64,000 nt of DNA from Spirogloea muscicola (Eukaryota; Streptophyta; Zygnematophyceae; Spirogloeales; Spirogloeaceae). Where the stretch lies: positions 66,239 through 130,238 of the forward strand of contig WELB01000167.1 in the NCBI GenBank assembly GCA_009602725.1, given 5' to 3'. Each line of letters begins with the position of its first letter. The first letter of the stretch is position 1. Below the pieces are notes generated by a model. That model worked only from the letters and a program-made list of their open reading frames with translations. It was not told the origin of the DNA and searched no databases. Both the position numbers and the translations under genes were made by a program. Shown in pieces: positions 24,300 through 38,070 of the stretch.

Positions 24300-25070
24300 T
24301 GGGCTACTCGCAAGCTAAACGATGCCTTGGAATAGAGGACAGAGAGAATGGGCCAGCAGAGGCCAACCAGAATCGGGCAGCGGCTGCTGGCGCTGCTGGC
24401 GCGACATTTTGCCGAGATCTGCTGGGCACCCGGCTGTGGTTGAGCGCGCGCTGGAGGAGCTTTGCAGGCTCTCGCAGAGGCGCCTCTCAGAGTGGCAGAC
24501 GTGGCGCCGGTGGCGGTCGAGCTGCCGGCAGCTGCAAGTCAGCAGCAGCAGCAGCGCCTGGCGGCAGCGGATGCGCTGCCGGCGTCGAGTGCGGCCGCGG
24601 TGCCAGGGTCGTCGGGGCAGGACCGCGGAGGCAGGGAGGGGCTTAATCTGAGGGCTGGCCTTCGAGCCAAGGCTCGTGCAGAGCGGGGGGAGAGGGCTGC
24701 AGGCCGGGCCTGGTGGGGTAAGGGGGAAGGAGGGAGGTGTGGCGCCCGTCAAGTAGAGAGATGCCTCGCCCATAGAAAACGAGGGCCTGCCCGCCGCCGC
24801 TAGCCTCCTCCCCCCCTCCCCTGCTCCCCGCCTCACCTCTCCCCCGCCCTCCTCCCCCCTCGTCCTCCTCCCTCTGCCGCCGGCCACCCATCTCGATCTC
24901 CTCGCCCTCTCTTCTAGCTCCCCCTGCTCACCCCCCCTTTCTTCCTCTCTCTCGCTTTTGGGCCACTCTCTCTCTCCATCCCCTAAGCTAATCTAGTGGA
25001 CCGTGGTGCAGTGGGCCCAGTGTCCGGAGTTAATCTGGCCGCGCTTGCTTCAGTGTCCGGAGGTGCCCGC
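24300..25070. other. GC-rich unassigned region
   Basis: Contains CAG/CAGCAG runs (about 24540-24560) and a pyrimidine-rich stretch (24800-24985) on the plus strand. Open frames on both strands are low in complexity and unconvincing. Confidence 0.4.
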
Positions 25071-25074
25071 AACC

Positions 25075-25766
25075 TGCCTTGTCGGCTGCGCCCATCGTCA
25101 GCTTTGCGAGCGTCGGGCAGGCGGGGGCGGAAGCAACGTCGGGCTGGCGAGGGAGCCTACGGCGGGCAGGCGGAGGCAACGCCGGGCAGGAGGGGAAGGC
25201 AACGTCGGGCAGGCCGGAAAGCAACGACGGGCAGGCGGGGAATGCAAAGCCGGGCATGCGGGAAAGGAACGCCGGGCAGGGGGGAAGGCAACGTCGGGCA
25301 GGCGAGGAAAGGAAACGTCGGGCAGGCGGGAAGTCAACGTCGGGCAGGGGCCCCCAATCACATGTGCACGTCCTGTGCCGGCCGCGTCGGCGGGGCGCGC
25401 CGCGATCTCATTGGCGCCTGCTCACCCCACCACCCACCGCACCCCCCCCGCGCGTTCGGTCCAGCGGCGGTGGGGACATGGGCCGCCGGGCGCATGCTTT
25501 GGGCAAGAATCCGGCGCGTAGGTTGATCTAGGGGGACAGTGGGCGGTGGGTCCGATCCGGCGGCGGTGGGGACATGGGCCGCCGGGCGCTGCTTTGGGCA
25601 AGAATCCGGCGCGTAGATTTATCTAGGGGGCGATGGGTCGAAAGGCCCACCCGGTCTACCCCGCCGTTGGCTCCCTCGCCAGCCCGCCGTTGCTTCCGCC
25701 CCCACCTGCCCGACGCACGCAAGGGATACGACGATGGGCGCACCCGACAAGGCAAGCGCGGCAAGG
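25075..25766. repeat. Foldback-like inverted repeat enclosing a minisatellite
   Basis: The arm at 25075-25165 returns in reverse complement at about 25670-25766; both contain the string GGCTGGCGAGGGAGCC or its complement. Inside are about ten degenerate units of roughly 20 bases built on GCAACGTCGGGCAGGCGGGA (25107-25347), and a direct repeat of about 70 bases (25470-25537 and 25560-25630) around GGGCAAGAATCCGGCGCGTA. No coding region is recognised. It could be a foldback transposon or a rearranged repeat. Confidence 0.65.
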
Positions 25767-25804
25767 ACCGTCTCGCGCCGTCGCGGGGAAGGCAACGCGC
25801 CTTG

Positions 25805-26345
25805 GCACATTAGTCAATGTGCTTGCCCTTGTACTTGGCCACACAGGCCCTCCATCACTTAATACACATGCATTTCTTTTTCCGGCTCCTCTTTCTTTGG
25901 CTTTGGACATTGTCCATTCTTTTTAGAGCTGGCTTTGCCAGCCTCTCTTCTCTATGGGCGAGCACTTCTCCGGCTGCACGGCGCGGAGAGCCGGGCGCGC
26001 CCACCGATCGCCGGTGGAGCGGCGCTGCGGCGGGGTGGACCGGGTGGGCCTTTCGACCCATCGCTTCAACGCTCCCTTGCCCACGCCGTCGACACGCGAG
26101 CAGGCCGTGCTATGGCCGCCGCCTCTGGGTCTCGGCGGAGAGCCTCTTCCCTGCAGCGAGCTACTCAGACCTGATGTTGCTCACTCGTGGGTACTGAGCT
26201 TCCCTCTGCATCGTCTATGTGTTCTGCAGTGTTGTGTAGTGTAGTCCTTTTCCCGGCTCCTCTGTCTTTGGACAATGTCCATTCTGTTTTGGGCTGGCTT
26301 TGCCAGCCCCTCTTCTCTATGGGCGCGCACTTCTCTACTTAACCT
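25805..26345 (+). mobile_element. Two LINE 3' ends (plus strand)
   Basis: The first piece is only 3' UTR with the hairpin GAGCTGGCTTTGCCAGC and tail ATGGGCGAGCACTTCT (25930-25975). The second has a C-terminal frame ending SYSDLMLLTRGY-stop (26195), then a UTR with hairpin GGGCTGGCTTTGCCAGCCC (26296-26314) and tail to about 26338. 5'-truncated. Confidence 0.65.
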
Positions 26346-26362
26346 ACAGTAGATTGACTCGC

Positions 26363-26500
26363 TCAGCAACCACGGGTCAAAAGATAAAGTTCGCTAACAG
26401 ATGCCTGAATACTAGATGGCAGATACGAAGCCCTTCTGCCACCAACTAGAGCTCGCCCAGCCTTCTCTAAGATACAGGTGCAAAACATATCAGTGTTCAT
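26363..26500 (-). mobile_element. LINE C-terminal fragment (minus strand)
   Basis: Reads KAGRALVGGRRASYLPSSIQ and ends VSELYLLTRGC-stop at 26363, very close to the plus-strand copy at 21.7-21.84 kb. It lies just upstream of the gene starting at 26653. Confidence 0.6.
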
Positions 26501-26652
26501 CTGGACGGCAGCAAGTGCAGAGCCAAGTTGACGGTCTTGAGGGGGTCCACAAACGGCATTCCTAAAAAAAACAGCACCCCAAAGCGCTGCAGGCTGCAGC
26601 TGCTCTGCATGCAAACCCCCCCCCCCGGCCCCTCGCCGCCGCCGCCGCCGCC

Positions 26653-30316
<3,664 letters not shown>

Positions 30317-30534
30317 TCTGGTGCAGGAAGTAAACCATCTACAGCTTTAGAATGCAGCTGGCGATCGGATCAGTTGTTGAACCTGCTTGCAATCCAAATT
30401 ACTGACAGAGTTAATAGTACACTGACCATTCAGGTTAATTGGTATTCAATGCTTCTCTTGACGGATACATCGAGGTCTTGAGCCTATTGACACAAGAGGG
30501 TGACTTGCCTGCATGCCAGTTGAGCTGACCATTG
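30317..30534. other. Short convergent intergenic spacer
   Basis: Only about 218 bases separate the stop codons of two convergent genes. It must hold both 3' UTRs or they overlap. No terminator-like structure seen. Confidence 0.5.
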
Positions 30535-32210
30535 TCACGTAGTAACTGGAAGTTTATCAGAGGCTGGGCTGTCTACGCTTGCGAGACAAAGAAAATAGGG
30601 GAGAAAGAAAAAGACAGCTAGGAAGGTGATGACACCAAGGTCCGCCTCTTCCCCAAGCGCAGCCCTTCGTGGCTTGCGCACATATAGCTGAAATGAGCAC
30701 CAGAGGCAATGAAGGCTCCCAATGACCAGTAGCAACACCGCTGTCCTTGCACCATTTGCTCTGCTGTAAGACTTTCCAGCCTGCGGTCTGCCAGGACAAG
30801 CAGTTGGCCATGAACCTCATTCACATGCTGCCACTCAGGCGGTTTGCCAGGCCCCCTTTGCTGATAACATGCCTATTCTAGACAATTAGCCAACTGACCG
30901 CGGAGAACCCCTTGCTCACCTGTTGATCAAGTAGAAGCCCACCAGAAGTGCGGCACACAGAGATCCAATCACGATGACCGACTCTGGCTCTATGGGCGCC
31001 GGCCCGTCCCACCAGCCGGTGCTTATGACCCACCTGTACAGTGGCGTCTGACCATTCTCCTGATGCCGGAATTACAGGTAGTTGATGGTCAGCTGCCGCG
31101 TCCCTTCTTGCACTCCTCTGTGGTTCTTGACTGCACCACGTATTTGGCAGTAGCTTTGCTGCTGTTGTGGCTACCTTCCTGATGGCACCTCTGGCATCCA
31201 ATGTGGATACGCTACTTGATCACCCCATCTGTGCATTGGGCCCGCCACTTGGCTGGACATGCTCACAGACAACAGTCAAGAGGCTGACCTCAAAAAGGTT
31301 GTCTAGGAAGAAGTGAGTGAGGCAGCCAGCTGTGACCAGTAGGAAGCACTTGGCCACTGTGATCTTGTCCTGCAGTCCATGAATGCAGCAGCATCATCAT
31401 GCTGCAGAGGCTCGGCACCAAAAGAAGCCGGGTCAGGACGTGCCTTTTCATACTGAGCCAGTGCCATAAGTGAGACAGCTACGACAACATAGACAAGCCG
31501 ACAGCCTGCCAGCAAGTCAGCTGCACATATCACTGGGCACCCCTCTGTAAGCTGCAGTCATGTCAGCGTGTAGGCTGACCAGGGGGGAGACAGATGCAAA
31601 TCTCAATTTGCTGTGAATTTGGTCTGCCGGCCTTGGGTGACGGTTCACTCAGGCGGCGCCTACAAGGTTAGCTAGGGCCTGCGAGGCGCCGAGGACGACA
31701 GCCGCTGGAGATGGGCTGGCTCACCCCGGACAACGAGGTGCTGTTGTTGGGCGATGGCAGGGTCAGCCAGCTGTAGAAGTAAGCCAGCGGTAGCCCTAGA
31801 GGAGCGCTTGGGCCACGAGGAGTCGCGGATCAGCAGCTGAGCGCGAGTTGCAGCCCGACAGCACGATGTAGGCCAGCTTGTATGATGGCCGTCGGCGGTG
31901 GCAGTGGGCATGTGCGTCCTGCAGCAGGCCAGGGGGGCTCGGGGCTGGGAGTCTGCGAGGAGGGGGGCGGCGGCTCACCCAGGAGCGCGACGTAGCCGAG
32001 TGGGTGGTGGACGGCGGCCATGGCGAGGTCGCCGGCGCGCGGGGCGTCGCGCGCAGCGAGCCACTGGAGGAGGGAGCCCAGATCGGGGCCGAGCGTGGCG
32101 TTGGCGGCGAGCACGAGGCCGTGGCGCGGGGAGAAGGCGCCGCGCGAGGCATGCTGCAGCGCGGCGGCGCAGCCCAGCGAGTAGAGGAGGTGCGACCCCG
32201 GGCCCGGCAT
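30535..32210 (-). CDS. Conserved green-lineage multi-pass membrane protein, YdjM-like
   Basis: Minus-strand exons 32210-31979, 31795-31725, 31369-31289, 31059-30920 and 30760-30535 join in phase to 249 residues. The protein starts MPGPGSHLLYSLGCAAALQH and has AANATLGPDLGSLLQW, AAVHHPLGYVALLGLPLAYF, TAGCLTHFFLDNLFEENGQT, YRWVISTGWWDG and a hydrophobic C-terminal half with IGSLCAALLVGFYLIN and FLAVFFFLPYFLCLA. The regular His positions (SHLLY, HHPLGY, THFFLD) resemble bacterial YdjM/DUF457 membrane-bound putative metal hydrolases. I recall very similar unnamed membrane proteins in land plants. Function is unknown; hydrolase activity is only inferred. One hydrophobic open stretch at 31533-31380 could be an extra exon but does not fit the phases. 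Confidence 0.82.
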
Positions 32211-33000
32211 GGCGCCCGCTGCCGGCCTGCCGCTGCCCAGGGGGCCGCGGCTCCCCCGACTTGGCCACTGCTGACAATGGCGCCGAGCAGCGGAAAGGGG
32301 GGAAGGCGCACATCTGGGGCTCGCGCGCTAGGTCGTTGGCGTCGCCGCCGCCGCCGCCACCCCTCCTAAACCCCTGTTGCCGGCGGCGCCCGCCATGGGG
32401 TCTGCGGCGCGCCGGCCCCCTCCCGGCTTGTCCCTCGCTCCCGCCGCCGCCGCAGCTCCCACCGTCGCCATGCCGCCCGCCGACGCCGCCCTCGCCTCAG
32501 CCGCCCCGCTCCCCGTTGCCCCAACCGCCTCCTCACGGCGCCGCCAACGGAGTCGGAGCCCCGAATACCTTCTAGCGAAGCACCTTTGCGAGGCCGTCAG
32601 CGCGCCTCGTCCACGAATGTCGTCGAGACGGCAGCCCCCCGCCGCGCCTCTGCCTCCAGCTACGCCGCCGCATACCGTCGTCCTCGCCACCTCCTTACTC
32701 CACTTCATTTGCAAGCCGTCTCCGTCGCCGCCGCCGCCGCCATTCCCTCTCCTTTCGCCACCGCCTCCTCCTCCTCCTCCTCCCCCTCCACCACCCCCTC
32801 CTCTTCTCCCTCCTCCTCCTCCTCCGCCTCCTCCTCCTCCTCCCCCACCTCCCCCACCTCCTCCTCCTCCTCTTCCTCCTCCTCCTCCTCCTCCTCCTCC
32901 TCCTCCTCCTCCTCNGGCCCCATCGTCTCTGTCCAGGCCGCCCCTCCTCCCCTGCTCAGGAGCATAACGCGGAGGAGCATACATCGCCTCCCGCCCGAGA
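32211..33000 (+). other. GC- and CCT-rich region upstream of a LINE
   Basis: Begins at the start codon of the minus-strand membrane protein. A plus-strand frame (from about 32395, MGSAARRPPPGLSLAP, containing RRQRSRSPEYLLAKHLCEAV) could be the first exon of a divergent host gene broken by the LINE, or LINE 5' sequence. It runs into a (CCT)n tract (about 32756-32914) next to an undetermined base at 32915. Confidence 0.35.
32756..32914 (+). repeat. (CCT/CTC)n microsatellite
   Basis: About 160 bases of mostly CCT units, imperfect at the left and pure at the right, ending at one undetermined base. It reads as polyproline or polyserine, which explains long but meaningless open frames. Confidence 0.9.
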
Positions 33001-33019
33001 GACGCGTCGGGCACCCGCT

Positions 33020-35095
33020 ATGTCGACTCTGCCCTTGACTTGTGAAGGGCTGCCAGAGGTGAACCCACTCCCTCCAGCGGATACCATGTCTCCCGGGCAT
33101 AATGCTGCTCCTGATGTTCCCGTGCGGGCGTCTCCTGCGACAGAGGGGCCACAATTGCTGCAACTCGCGACCGCCCCCTCTGCCGCCGCCTCCACCAACG
33201 TCCCCTCCTCCGCCGCCGCCGCCTTCCCTGCCGTCCTCCATCCCGCCTCCCGAGCAGCCCCCTCCTCCGCCACCCTCGCCTCCGTTCTCCCCCTCGCCAA
33301 CCCCTCCCCAACTGTCACCGCCGCTGTCCTTGCCGCCGTTGCCACAGCAGCTGCCCCCCCCGCCGCCGTCCCCGCCCTCGCCCCCGCCGCCGCATTTCCC
33401 GCCGCCGCCGTCGCCGCCGCCCAGCCCCTCGTCGCCGCCGCCCATGTCGCCGCCCCTGCCACCGCCATCGGCGCCTACACCACCGCCACGCTCGCCGGCT
33501 CCACCGCCGTCGCCACCACCTCACTCGCCCGAATTACTGCTGTGCCAGCACTGCCAGACGACCTTCAACTCGTGGTCCGGCCAGGCCAACCACGAGCGAG
33601 CCTGCGCGAGCCGCAACAACCGGCGGAGCAGACGTTGAGCGCCGCGGCTGCGGGCGGCCGTCGGAGCAGACCAGGCAGGCCAGTCCCTCCTGCGCCAACC
33701 CCCTCCCACGCCTCAACACTGGCAGTGGTTGGCTGCCATCCACCGCCAGGCGGCCCTTTTGCTCCTCCGCCATGTTTCCCGCTGGGTGCGCCAGCACATT
33801 TGTTGCGCGCTCCGCCTGGCGATGCAGCAGATCCTGTCCGACCACCGGGACGAGGCGGCCTGGAAGCCCTTCATCCTGTTCGCCGGGCTGTTGCTCGGGC
33901 ACACCCCTCACGAGGGCCGCCGGCAGGGCCTGCAGCCCCACTGGAGCGCGTCCAGTTGTTCGAGGGTGGGCACTGGGAGGAGCTCCTGGCGCGGCACGAT
34001 GCAGCCGTGGCAGCTTTGGCAGCCAACTGCGGCGATGCATGGGCAGCGCCCGACAGGGCCACCAACGTCCGCCGGGCTCTACGTTTTGGTCACGCGGGCG
34101 AGCTGTCCAGGGCGGTCCAGGCCCTGGACGCCTTGGTGCTGGCGCCAACCAACGCAGCCACACGGGCGGCCCTGGAGTCCCTGCACCCTGAGGCTCGCTC
34201 CCCTCTGCCCCCGTGGCTGGCCACTTTCGCACCGCCGGAGGAGTTGGCCCTCGACACCGACGCTCTTCAGCAGGCTTTGCAGAGCAGCCGTCGCGCAGCC
34301 GCTGGAGGTCCTTCCCACATGCTCACCGAGCATCTTCGGGAGCTCTTCCTGGAGGGAGACCCAACCGACTTCCAGGCACTCCACCAGGTGTGCCAGCTCC
34401 TTGCTCGCGACCAGGTCCCGGCCAGCATTCGCGGCGTCATCTGCACCAGCACGCTGCTGGCCCTCAGCAAGGCCAATGGGGGGGTCAGGCCTATTGCCGT
34501 TGGCAAAGTGCTCTACCACCTGGTGGGGCGCGCGCTATGGCAACAGCATGCGGGGCTGGCTCAGGCACACCTGGCGCCCCATCAGTTCAGCGCGGGGCTG
34601 CGGAGCGGCGGTGAGGCGGTCGTGCACGGCGTACGTGCCGCCCTGGACCTGAACCCCGGATGGATGGATGGCCTTGGCGGTAGATGTCCAGAATTGCATT
34701 CAACAGCGCAGACCGGGATGTCATCGCAGAGGAGCTGCGGGCGGCTTTCCCCAGCCTCCTACCCTTCTTCAGGCTGGGCTACGGTCAGCCAAGCGACTTG
34801 CTGTGGCGGACAGGGAGCGGTGGGGTGGATGTCCTCCATTCCTCTACGGGCGCGCGCCAAGGGGATCCGCTGGCGGGGCTCTACTACGCGCTGGCCCACA
34901 ACCGTGCGCTGCTGGCAACGGTCGCGGCTCACCCAGGCGTCCTCGTCCCCACATACGCGGATGACACCACGCTGGTGGGGCCGCCAGACGACGTCGTGGC
35001 AGCCTTCGCTACCCTCGAGGTGCAGCTGGGCGCGATCGGCTTGGGCACCCGTGCTGCTAATTGCAGTGCTTGGTGCCCTCAGGGCCTGCTGGATG
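33020..35095 (+). mobile_element. R2-like LINE (non-LTR retrotransposon), zinc finger plus reverse transcriptase, 3' part missing
   Basis: The product would copy its RNA into a nicked target. In order I see a proline-rich N-terminal part (33140-33530), a Cys-Cys-His-Cys finger CQHCQTTFNSWSGQANHERAC (33540-33600; its 21 residues are C-x2-C-x12-H-x4-C), a conserved linker (HWQWLAAIHRQAALLLLRH), then the reverse transcriptase with KANGGVRPIAVGKVLYHLVG, motif A LAVDVQN (about 34678), motif B STGARQGDPLAG (34845-34880) and motif C YADD (34954-34965). A stop (33636-33638) follows the finger, and the frame shifts near 33940 and near 34690, so this copy is dead. It ends near 35095, where an inverted copy begins; thumb and endonuclease are lacking. 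Confidence 0.8.
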
Positions 35096-36300
35096 GGAAA
35101 TATTGAGGTGTTTTCCACGGCCACCTTGTAGCCGGCCTCCACGAAACACCCCCTGCATGCCATCTCGCAGGAGGTCGTGGGAACCGGTCCTCTCGCCCCC
35201 GTGCGCGCAACGGAGCATGTGCGCAGCCAGCTCCGCAGGGTCGGCGTGACGGGCACCGCAGTCGCACTGAGTGACGCCCACGAGGCAGGGAGGAAAGGAG
35301 GAGGCCCAAGAGCCGGTGGACCGCCGTCCGGAAGACCTCATTGGGCATGGTGAGCCCCGCGTATAGTGGGAGCGCCGATGACCACGCCGCCCCAAGGGAG
35401 GAGGCTGAGAGGAGCCGTGCACGCCCTCGAAGGTCAGGCGGAGGGAGAAGCTCCACCACCTGGTCAAAAGCCGCTTGCTCGACCAGCACCGTGTAGCGTG
35501 CCTGGGCACGCAGGTCAGGGGTGTGGGCGAGGTGGATGAAAGGCACGGCCAGCTCCGACATGTTGGGGTGGTCTGTCAGGAGCCCGTCACGGGCAGTGCG
35601 GAGGGCAGCCTGGAAGGGCAACTGGCCAACCTCCGCGTCAGCTGCCGCCCACTCCAGGGCGCGCTGGCCGTGAACGATGAACCTCTGGCACATGGGGGCT
35701 GCAACCTGAGCCCAGCTGCCCAGGTAGGCTGCCTCGCAGGCGCGGGCAACTGAGCGGCATCCCAAGCCGCCACGGCTGAGCGGCAGGCTAGCCTGTGGCA
35801 GCTCAGCTGGTGAGGTAAGGAACGCGGGGTGCTGAACGAGGGTGGCCGTGGACGCCAGAATGCCAGAGTCTAAAGCCGCATACGCGGCCTTCACCGCCGA
35901 TGAGGGAGGGAGGGTGCGGGCCAGGTAGAGTAGCCGCTGCGCAATGCACCGCATCAGCATAGCGGTCGCCAGCTGCATGTCCTGCAGCGTGTGAAGATGG
36001 TCCGCTGGCCGGAGGTGCTCCTGCAGAGCAGCTGCAGCCGCGCCTGCAGCTGCTCCACGACAAAGGCAGGTGCGCCTAGTGGGACGCCGAGGAGGGTGAG
36101 GCCCCCAGCTGGTGTCTGGCAGCCTAAGGGCAGGCGCAGGTGGGCTGGCAGGCCTCCGCCTTAATGTCCAGGCTTATCGCACTCAGCTGCACTTCGAGGG
36201 TGGCAAAGGCTGCCGCGACGTCCTTTGGCTTCCCAACCAGCGTGGTGTCCACAGCGTATGTTGGCATGAGGACAATGGACCGCGACCGTTGCCTGGAGCC
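35095..36300 (-). mobile_element. R2-like LINE, reverse transcriptase end to endonuclease region, minus strand, inverted against its neighbour
   Basis: On the minus strand the copy starts near reverse transcriptase motif C (read as YAVD, near 36255), continues through GGLTLLGVPLGAP and ASLPLSRGGLGCRSVARACE, and reaches a Cys-His knuckle CDCGARHADPAELAAHMLRC (about 35270-35211) with the following HDLLRDGM. That is the order of R2-type elements: reverse transcriptase, knuckle, restriction-like endonuclease. It is cut near 35095 before the endonuclease core is complete. The open frame 35978-35079 is long, but the start and end of the protein are gone. Confidence 0.72.
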
Positions 36301-36720
36301 AGAGAAGGGCTCGCCCATTGAGGCCAGAGGCAGCGGCGAGGGCTCGTCCAGCCCGCAGGTGCAGCGCGCGGGCCATAGACCTCTGCAGCGAGACGGCCAA
36401 GCGCATGCGGTATGCCTGCGCTCGCGGGTACTGAACTTCAATTTGCATCGTCTCATGTTTTGTAGTGTAGTCCTTTTTGGGCACCTTTTTCCTTTGGCTT
36501 TGGACATTGTCCGTTCTTTTTGGGCTGGCTTTGCCAGCCCCTTTTCTCTATGTGCGAGCACTTTCTTCTGCTAACGACCCGGCTGCATGGAAGTCCACGG
36601 GCTCCCCGTGGAAGCGGCAGACAATGGTGTGACGGGAGTGCTGGTTGAGCAGCTCGAGCCACCGAGCGCCCAACGCCCCGTGCGTGTCAATGGCGAGCGG
36701 GAAGAAGTCTTCGCGTTAAG
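36300..36720. mobile_element. Mosaic of LINE C-terminal pieces
   Basis: Minus-strand C-terminal sequence (36420-36360, reverse of YRMRLAVSLQRSMARALHL) abuts plus-strand UTR with the hairpin GGGCTGGCTTTGCCAGCCC (36521-36539) and tail to about 36571. Then comes minus-strand C-terminal sequence again (36580-36700). Repeated insertion or rearrangement among copies of one family explains it. Confidence 0.55.
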
Positions 36721-37822
36721 GCCATCTGAAACAGTAAGAGAAGTGCAATGGTGGCCTGTATCTCAAGAGCCTGACATTGTGGCAAATGTGGAGGCAGGGT
36801 CTGAATCTGGCGATCGAGTGGAAGCAAGGACAAGAGGTTAAGATCTGGAGGAGACAGCTGCTACAGTGGGAGTATCTAGGACAGATGTTCGTGCTTTTGC
36901 TGCTGTAGTGTTACATGAGCCTCTTACAATGCAAGAGGCTGTGAGTAGCGATGCAGCACTCAAGTGGAAAGCAGCAGCAGAGGCAGAACCAGCTTCTATC
37001 AAGGAGATAAAAACTTGGAATTGGTAGAGTTACCTGTTGGCAGGAAAGCGATACCCAGCAAATGGGTGTTCAAGATCAAATTGAAGGGCGATGGGTCTGT
37101 AGATCAACACAAAGCACGCCTCGTGGCCAAAGGTTGTGCTCGGAAGGTAGGGATTGATTACAACGAGACATGTGCTCCAGTGGTTTAACAATTGTGCTGT
37201 CAGAAGTTTGCTGGCTATGGCAGCTATCCATTACTTAAAAGTAGAGCAGATGGACGTCACCACAGCGTTCTTGAGTGGCGATCTCGAGGAAGACATCTAC
37301 ATGCAACAGCCTGCAGGTTTGAAGTAAAAGGCAAGGAGAGTAAAGTGTGCGAGCTGAAGAAAGCGCTGTATGGGCTTGAACACGCCTGATATGCACTGAT
37401 TGATACTTTCAAGTGAACCAAGATATAAGAAGATCCGAGGTTGACCACAGTGTGTGTGAGAGGGAGAAACCTGCTGAAGTGCCTCTGGCACTGTATGTTG
37501 ATGTTCTGATTTTACTGGGAGACTCAGCTACTGAAGTGAAAAGAGTAAAGCAAGAGCTGAGTAAATTCAAGATAGGAGGATCTTGGGCCCTTGGAGTAAT
37601 TTGTGGCTATCCAGGTCAAGAGAGATAGACGCAGGAGGATATTGACAGTGAGTTTGTCAAAGTACATAACTGAAGTCTTGGACAAAGTTGGTATGCAAGA
37701 TTGCAACCCTAACTCCACTCCACAGGATACAAAACAGACTTTGAGCAAATATCAGGGACCCAAGAGTAATCAAGACACACAACAGATGGCACAGTTGCCT
37801 TATAGAGAGGCAGTGGGATGTT
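36690..37822 (+). mobile_element. Ty1/copia pol remnant (fossil)
   Basis: Reverse transcriptase of Ty1/copia type: the start of the domain reads ELVELPVGRKAIPSKWVFKI and [20 protein letters not shown], and the ELKKALYGLEHA region follows. Upstream lies the usual EPLTMQEAVSSDAALKWKAA lead-in. Only part of pol is left. No LTRs, gag or integrase are found around it, and several breaks mark it as an old, dead copy. Confidence 0.75.
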
Positions 37823-37914
37823 AAATGTACACAGCTGTGGCAGCACGTCCACTCATAGCAGCTGTACTGCTTGGGAGGCTTTGCTTCGCTGCACACGAGA
37901 TTTGTACTCCTGTC

Positions 37915-38052
37915 GGCGGCGCTGCCTCGCTGTCAGCGCCTTCGCCCTGGAGCCGAACCCTTGTTGGCGCGCGCTGCTTTGCTGCAAGCGGCATCGCCCT
38001 GGAGTTGTACTCCATCCAGCCGGCGCTGCTTCGCTGCAAGCGCAGCGCCCGG
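37915..38052 (+). repeat. Degenerate tandem repeat, about 3 units of 45-55 bases
   Basis: Units share GCGCTGCTTCGCTGCAAGCG- and CGCCCTGGAG-like cores with substitutions and length changes. It lies between the copia remnant and the first gypsy LTR. No function is evident. Confidence 0.5.
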
Positions 38053-38070
38053 CAGTCAACGGGGTCCAGC

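Noticed and set aside
24315-24887. 190-codon minus-strand frame
   Set aside because: Low-complexity Arg/Gly/Ser-rich translation of GC-rich DNA, with no family resemblance and no supporting introns.
25107-25347. CRISPR-like regularly spaced repeats
   Set aside because: Units are contiguous and diverged without unique spacers, in a eukaryotic genome; it is a minisatellite.
33102-33638. Hydroxyproline-rich cell-wall glycoprotein gene
   Set aside because: The proline-rich frame continues into a zinc finger and the reverse transcriptase linker of the LINE, so it belongs to the transposon.
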